A stretch of 64,000 bases of DNA, from the NCBI RefSeq assembly GCF_000802235.1, contig NZ_JTDL01000153.1:1-64000 (forward strand), written 5' to 3'. Made by a program: the position numbers and the translations under genes. A model generated the notes under the pieces. That model worked only from the letters and a program-made list of their open reading frames with translations, was not told where the DNA came from and searched no databases. Positions 59,719 through 64,000 of this stretch are shown one piece after another. Position 1 is the stretch's first letter. Each line of letters starts with the position of its first letter. This DNA is from Sinomonas humi (GTDB lineage Bacteria; Actinomycetota; Actinomycetes; Actinomycetales; Micrococcaceae).

Positions 59719-61056
59719 GTGTCCGCACAGCAGTGGAACCGTCAGAGGGTTACGGGCCTTAGGGGACGCCGAGATACACGCCGCTTCAGATCCCTCTTCA
59801 TGTGCGCCTGGATAGCACTCATTGCCCTCCTTCCGGCGAGCGGGCTGGTGGCTGACACAGGTGTTGCGCAGGGCCGGCCCAACCTTTTGGACCTTCCTCG
59901 AATTCCTTGGGAAGGCGGCCCGGGATACTGGAGGAACTTCCCGGCCTCCGCGGCGGCGGGATGGGACGATCCCTCCTTTTTTCCTATTGTGGCTTGGTAC
60001 AACGGAATCAGCTCCGATTCCGAGGCCCAATACGACAAATCGCTCGGAATCAATACGTACATTGGAATGGATGCCGCAACGCCGTATAGCCTCTTTTCCG
60101 ACAACGGAATGTACTGGATCGGGCCGCCCCTCAACGATAGCTTTACACGTGCGAGCAAGAATTGGGTGGGGGAGTTCCTCGATGATGAAGTCGACGGACG
60201 ATACACGCCTGAGCAGGGGAGGGTACATCTACAGCAGCTAGCGGATCAAGCGAAGGCCGACGGACGCTTTGCTTACACGAACTACACTCAGTCTGTCCTC
60301 ACCAATGACATGGCTGCCTCTGATGCAAATGCCTACATCAACGATTTCACGGACGTCGTATCTGTGGACATGTATTGGTACACGGTTCCGTTCTGCAGCT
60401 CGGTGCCATACCGCGAGAACTATCTGATACCTATTCCGCAGTCGCAGTGCAGGACAGCGGCGAGCTATGGAAAGACCGTGCGGATGCTCCGGCAACGCGA
60501 CGCGATCGATGGCAAGCTCCAACCTCTCTGGCAATTCGTTGAAAATCTCAACGGCGGACCGGGCGACCAGGCGTTCACGGCAAATATCACCCCTGACCAG
60601 CTTGAAGGGGCAGTCATGAGTTCGCTCATCAACGAAGCACGCGGAGTCGTCTACTTCAACCAGAGTTTGAGCGGTCCGTGCCAAGGGGGAAGCATCTTCC
60701 GCCAGTCCCAAGTCCTGCCGGACTTCTGCGCGGATGCGCAGGTGGCCGCAGTGAAGAAGATCGATTCCCTCATCAAGGAGTTGGCGCCTGTGCTGAACAC
60801 CCAGTCGTACGCCTACACCTTCGGGTCGGGGCTTCAAACGATGCTGAAGACGTACAACGGTTCCGTCTACATCTTCGCGATGACTGATGGAGCGGCGCCA
60901 GCGGGTCACCGTACGTTCACGCTGCCTTCAGGCGTAACGGGACGCAGCGTCCAGGTGATCGACGAGGGCCGGAGCATTCCAGTGAGCAGCACCGGAGTTT
61001 TTGAGGACCATTTTGCGAGCGAAAGTAGCTTCCACGTGTACCGTGTGGACGAATAG
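59719..61056 (+). CDS. Secreted protein, possible glycoside hydrolase-like TIM barrel
   Basis: 445 residues. A basic start and one hydrophobic segment (LFMCAWIALIALLPASGLVA, about residues 26-45) give a signal peptide or anchor. The rest alternates as in a barrel: FFPIVAWYNGISSDSEAQYDKSLGINTYIGMD, NWVGEFLDDEVDG, AYTNYTQSV, VVSVDMYWYTVPFC, LQPLWQFVENLNGG, RGVVYFNQSLSG. Acidic residues in GEFLDDE and SVDMYWY could be catalytic. A C-terminal beta domain follows. No family is certain. Base composition is lower in GC than its neighbours (33 of 60 bases in 59881-59940). TAGAGT lies 6 nt before the GTG start. Confidence 0.7.
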   Translation: MSAQQWNRQRVTGLRGRRDTRRFRSLFMCAWIALIALLPASGLVADTGVAQGRPNLLDLPRIPWEGGPGYWRNFPASAAAGWDDPSFFPIVAWYNGISSDSEAQYDKSLGINTYIGMDAATPYSLFSDNGMYWIGPPLNDSFTRASKNWVGEFLDDEVDGRYTPEQGRVHLQQLADQAKADGRFAYTNYTQSVLTNDMAASDANAYINDFTDVVSVDMYWYTVPFCSSVPYRENYLIPIPQSQCRTAASYGKTVRMLRQRDAIDGKLQPLWQFVENLNGGPGDQAFTANITPDQLEGAVMSSLINEARGVVYFNQSLSGPCQGGSIFRQSQVLPDFCADAQVAAVKKIDSLIKELAPVLNTQSYAYTFGSGLQTMLKTYNGSVYIFAMTDGAAPAGHRTFTLPSGVTGRSVQVIDEGRSIPVSSTGVFEDHFASESSFHVYRVDE

Positions 61057-61108
61057 CGGCCTTCATCAACTGATCAGGATCCGAGAAGCCTCGCCCACTG
61101 TGCCCGCC

Positions 61109-61114
61109 TAGACT
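61109..61114 (+). promoter_or_regulatory. -10 element TAGACT before the UvrA-like gene
   Basis: TAGACT ends 6 nt before the GTG at 61121; no ribosome site is visible. Leaderless geometry. Confidence 0.6.
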
Positions 61115-61120
61115 GGCCCC

Positions 61121-63541
61121 GTGAGCCCTTCTGGAAATGGAGACACGATGAGCTTGGCCATGCGGACCGCAGAGCACTCGTCCGGACTTCCGGTCGCGGA
61201 CAGCCACGATTTGATCCGGGTTCACGGTGCACGTGAGAACAACCTCAAGGACGTGAGCGTCGAGATTCCGAAGCGACGGATGACCGTCTTCACGGGGGTG
61301 TCCGGGTCAGGCAAGAGCTCTCTGGTGTTTGCGACCATTGCTGCTGAGTCGCAGCGGATGATCAACGAGACCTACAGTGCGTTTGTGCAGGGCTTCATGC
61401 CCTCATTGTCCCGGCCCGACGTCGACGTCCTCGAAGGATTGACGACCGCAATCATTGTGGACCAGGAGCCGATGGGGTCGAACCCGCGATCGACCGTAGG
61501 CACTGCCACGGATGCAAATGCAATGCTCCGGATCCTTTACAGCCGACTCGGAGACCCCCACATCGGATCGCCCAACGCCTACTCTTTCAACGTTCCTTCA
61601 GTGAGGGCCAGCGGCGCCATCACGGTCGAGAGGGGTGAGGGCAAGACGAAAACCGAGAAGGCGACTTTCCACCGTCTCGGTGGGATGTGCCCCAGATGCG
61701 AGGGCACGGGTTCCGTCACCGATTTCGATCTGGCGGCACTGTACGATCCCGACAAGTCCCTGAGCGGGGGTGCCCTCACTATCCCCGGCTATTCCATGGA
61801 CGGGTGGTACGGTCGGATTTTCAGCGGCAGCGGCTTCTTCGATATGGACAAGCCGATAGGGAAATTCAGTAAGCGCGAGCTGCACGATCTGCTCTACAAG
61901 GAGCCGACCAAGATCAAGGTCGAAGGAATCAACCTCACATACGAGGGACTCATTCCCAAGATCCAGAAGTCGATGCTCTCGAAGGATCCTGAGGCGATGC
62001 AGCCGCATATTCGGGCCTTCGTGGATAGGGCGATCACCTTCATGACCTGCCCCGAGTGCGGTGGTACACGCCTCAGCAAGGAAGCCCTCTCCTCGAAGAT
62101 CAAAGGGAAGAACATCGCGGATCTCTGCTCCATGCAGATCACCGATCTCGCGGAGTGGGTGCGCGGGTTCGAGGAGCCGTCTGTGGCACCCCTTGTCCAG
62201 GGGCTGCAGCACCTCTTGGACTCGTTCGCGGAGATCGGGCTCGGCTACCTCTCGCTTGATCGGCCGACCGGCACGCTCTCTGGGGGAGAGGCACAGCGCA
62301 CCAAGATGATCCGGCACCTCGGATCTTCCCTGACGGACATCACATACGTGTTCGACGAGCCGACCATCGGCCTCCACCCCCACGACATCCAGCGGATGAA
62401 CCGGCTCTTGCTGCAATTGCGTGACAAAGGCAATACGGTGCTCGTCGTCGAGCACAAGCCGGAGGCCATCGCCATCGCCGACCACGTCGTCGATCTCGGG
62501 CCGGGGGCCGGCGCCAACGGTGGGACTGTCTGCTTTGAAGGTACAGTCGAAGGCTTGCGTGCAAGCGAGACGATAACCGGCCGCCATCTCGACGACCGAG
62601 CGGCCTTGAAGAAGTCGGTGCGGTCGTCGTCGGGCGCTCTTGAGGTGCGCGGGGCCTCCGAACACAATCTCCGGGAGGTCGACGTCGACATCCCGCTGGG
62701 GGTGCTCGTGGTCGTGACCGGCGTTGCCGGCTCGGGCAAGAGTTCGCTGATCCACGGCTCTGTAGCGGGAAGGGATGGCGTCTTAGTCATCGATCAGAGC
62801 GGCATTCGCGGGTCTCGTCGCAGCAATCCGGCAACGTACACGGGATTACTCGACCCCATTCGGAAGGCGTTCGCGAAGGCGAATGGAGTGAAGCCTGCGC
62901 TCTTCAGTTCGAACTCGGAAGGCGCCTGCCCGACGTGCAACGGGGCCGGGGTGATCTACACGGACCTTGGCGTAATGGCTACTGTCGAATCGACGTGTGA
63001 GGAATGCGAGGGGAAGCGGTTCCAGGCGGCGGTCCTCGAGTACACGCTGGGGGGAAAGAACATCGCTGAGGTGCTCGGCATGTCGGTGGCCGCCGCCGAA
63101 GAGTTCTTCGGTGACGGGGAGGCGCGCACTCCGGCTGCCCACAAGGTTCTCGGCCGGCTCTCCGACGTCGGGCTCGGATATCTGACTCTGGGACAGCCGC
63201 TCACGACACTTTCCGGCGGCGAGCGTCAGCGGCTCAAGCTCGCCAGCCAGATGGCGGAGAAAGGCGACGTCTACGTCCTCGACGAGCCGACGACAGGGCT
63301 GCATCTGGCCGACGTCGAGCAACTGCTCGGCCTGTTGGATCGGCTCGTGGATTCGGGTAAATCGGTCATCGTCATCGAGCATCACCAGGCTGTCATGGCG
63401 CACGCAGATTGGATCATCGATCTCGGACCAGGAGCGGGGCACGACGGCGGCCGGGTCGTTTTCGAGGGCACGCCAGCAGATCTCGTCGCGGCTCGCTCGA
63501 CGCTGACTGGAGAGCATCTAGCGGCTTACGTGCGCGCGTGA
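61121..63541 (+). CDS. Short UvrA paralogue (class II, drug-resistance type)
   Basis: 806-residue tandem ABC ATPase of the UvrA family. The first Walker A is GVSGSGKSS (59-67), with signature LSGGEAQRTKM and Walker B YVFDEPTIGLHPHD; the second set is GVAGSGKSSLIHG, LSGGERQRLKLA and YVLDEPTTGLH. Zinc sites are CPRCEGTG, CPECGGTR and CPTCNGAG...CEECEGK. Between LYSRLGDPHIGS and GMCPRCEG there are only about 40 residues, so the UvrB-binding domain of true UvrA (about 950 residues) is missing. Relatives such as DrrC protect DNA against drugs. TAGACT lies 6 nt upstream of the GTG. Confidence 0.92.
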   Translation: MSPSGNGDTMSLAMRTAEHSSGLPVADSHDLIRVHGARENNLKDVSVEIPKRRMTVFTGVSGSGKSSLVFATIAAESQRMINETYSAFVQGFMPSLSRPDVDVLEGLTTAIIVDQEPMGSNPRSTVGTATDANAMLRILYSRLGDPHIGSPNAYSFNVPSVRASGAITVERGEGKTKTEKATFHRLGGMCPRCEGTGSVTDFDLAALYDPDKSLSGGALTIPGYSMDGWYGRIFSGSGFFDMDKPIGKFSKRELHDLLYKEPTKIKVEGINLTYEGLIPKIQKSMLSKDPEAMQPHIRAFVDRAITFMTCPECGGTRLSKEALSSKIKGKNIADLCSMQITDLAEWVRGFEEPSVAPLVQGLQHLLDSFAEIGLGYLSLDRPTGTLSGGEAQRTKMIRHLGSSLTDITYVFDEPTIGLHPHDIQRMNRLLLQLRDKGNTVLVVEHKPEAIAIADHVVDLGPGAGANGGTVCFEGTVEGLRASETITGRHLDDRAALKKSVRSSSGALEVRGASEHNLREVDVDIPLGVLVVVTGVAGSGKSSLIHGSVAGRDGVLVIDQSGIRGSRRSNPATYTGLLDPIRKAFAKANGVKPALFSSNSEGACPTCNGAGVIYTDLGVMATVESTCEECEGKRFQAAVLEYTLGGKNIAEVLGMSVAAAEEFFGDGEARTPAAHKVLGRLSDVGLGYLTLGQPLTTLSGGERQRLKLASQMAEKGDVYVLDEPTTGLHLADVEQLLGLLDRLVDSGKSVIVIEHHQAVMAHADWIIDLGPGAGHDGGRVVFEGTPADLVAARSTLTGEHLAAYVRA

Positions 63542-63616
63542 GTCGCGGTCCGGATCCTGCTCCATGGATTTAGCACGGCCGTGCGGGGAAGATGGAAGTG
63601 CTTGAGAGGCGTGCGT

Positions 63617-63655
63617 GCGTCCGGGAACAGATGCCATGCATCTGTTCCCGGACGC
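63617..63655 (+). terminator. Hairpin terminator after the UvrA-like gene
   Basis: Perfect 18-bp stem: GCGTCCGGGAACAGATGC pairs with GCATCTGTTCCCGGACGC with loop CAT, 75 nt after the UvrA-like stop and before the convergent small gene. Confidence 0.82.
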
Positions 63656-63711
63656 CCCTTGTGTGCCGACCTACGCTCTAGGTGGAGGAATTCGCGCGCT
63701 TCGTCAAACTT

Positions 63712-63990
63712 CTAGTGGTGGCGTTCGTGGACGCGTCGTGTCAGCGACGCGCCGTGCTGGGGATAATGCCTGATCGTGGCTTGGGCGACGAGCAGGATCT
63801 GGCGCTGTGCGTGGGTGAATTCATCCCATCTCTGCCGCTCGATGGCGTCTATTGCTTGCCCGACAGCCTCGGCCTGAGCCTGTTCGTCCCGCGACTCGAC
63901 CCCTCTCGGCGGCCCGGCGTGACCCTCCGCGAGTCCGCAGTTCCGGAGCACGGCCAGAGCGTCAATGACTATCGCTCGGTGTGCGTACAT
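63712..63990 (-). CDS. Small hypothetical protein
   Basis: 92-residue frame starting with ATG 10 nt from the right edge, so an upstream extension cannot be excluded. The sequence is helical and His/Arg-rich toward the end (WDEFTHAQRQILLVAQATIRHYPQHGASLTRRVHERHH). No family is recognised. A central helix (EAVGQAIDAIERQRWDEFTHAQRQILLVAQATI) looks like real protein rather than shadow. Confidence 0.5.
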   Translation of the reverse strand: MYAHRAIVIDALAVLRNCGLAEGHAGPPRGVESRDEQAQAEAVGQAIDAIERQRWDEFTHAQRQILLVAQATIRHYPQHGASLTRRVHERHH

Positions 63991-64000
63991 CAGGGCCCCC

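Noticed and set aside
61598-62755. 385-residue reverse frame opposite the UvrA-like gene
   Set aside because: Shadow of a gene with all ABC motifs in the sense frame; no independent support.
1-64000. CRISPR arrays, insertion sequences, prophage or integrase genes
   Set aside because: No regularly spaced repeats, no transposase or phage proteins and no long terminal repeats were seen; the only repeats are the tRNA pair and the short one at 28251-28298.

Overview
The window is chromosomal, GC-rich actinobacterial DNA. Several things point to a member of the Micrococcaceae, near Arthrobacter or Sinomonas: a complete Pup-proteasome locus with a single-chain PafBC, the mycothiol gene mshC, a GlgC/GlgA pair, RbpA, TatA/TatC, a HelY-type helicase, and many GTG starts. 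The genus is inferred from gene content and was not tested. Genes are packed densely on both strands. I see no transposase, integrase, CRISPR array or rRNA operon. The only RNA genes I can name are two identical tRNA-Leu(GAG) genes.

Layout. 1-5.7 kb: the end of cytochrome c oxidase subunit I, a TetR regulator, an ion channel with an unusual selectivity filter, a YihY/BrkB membrane protein, zinc-independent ribosomal protein L31, and a lipoate ligase whose accessory domain sits at the N terminus. 5.8-11.9 kb: aminopeptidase N facing a three-gene operon (circularly permuted ATP-grasp, alpha-E, transglutaminase) of unknown product. 11.9-16.6 kb: an SDR enzyme with a zinc-binding N-terminal part, the divergent glycogen genes glgC and glgA, and a small heat-shock protein. 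16.7-23.3 kb: a fatty-acid oxidation locus (acyl-CoA oxidase-like enzyme plus TetR regulator, divergent from thiolase, FabG4-like reductase and MaoC hydratase) with a clear palindromic operator between the two arms. 23.3-23.7 kb: the tandem tRNA-Leu genes. 23.8-32.3 kb: an M20 peptidase, an acyl-CoA dehydrogenase, mshC, a PAC2-family protein, a HAD phosphatase with a site-2 protease, and the tRNA m1A58 methyltransferase.

32.4-39.1 kb holds the whole pupylation system in order: arc (ATPase ring), dop, pup, prcB, prcA, pafA. Pup ends in Gln, so Dop must deamidate it before PafA can ligate it to target lysines; ARC then unfolds pupylated targets into the PrcA/PrcB chamber. Downstream are two FKBP-type isomerases, the fused transcription factor PafBC, tatA, tatC and a Ski2-like helicase. 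47-64 kb carries an amidohydrolase, a structured non-coding stretch with its own consensus promoter, polyprenol-phosphate mannosyltransferase, rbpA behind a sigma-R-like promoter, an SPFH/NfeD pair, an RlmA-type methyltransferase, an S9 peptidase, peptide deformylase, a LysR regulator, a Tat-exported arylsulfotransferase-like protein, an atypical Gfo/Idh/MocA protein, a lower-GC secreted protein and a short UvrA paralogue.

The strongest window-wide signal is a TANNNT hexamer, most often TAGGCT or TAGACT, placed 6-7 nt before the start codon of at least fifteen genes. It implies that many transcripts here are leaderless, and it fixes several start codons that have no Shine-Dalgarno sequence.
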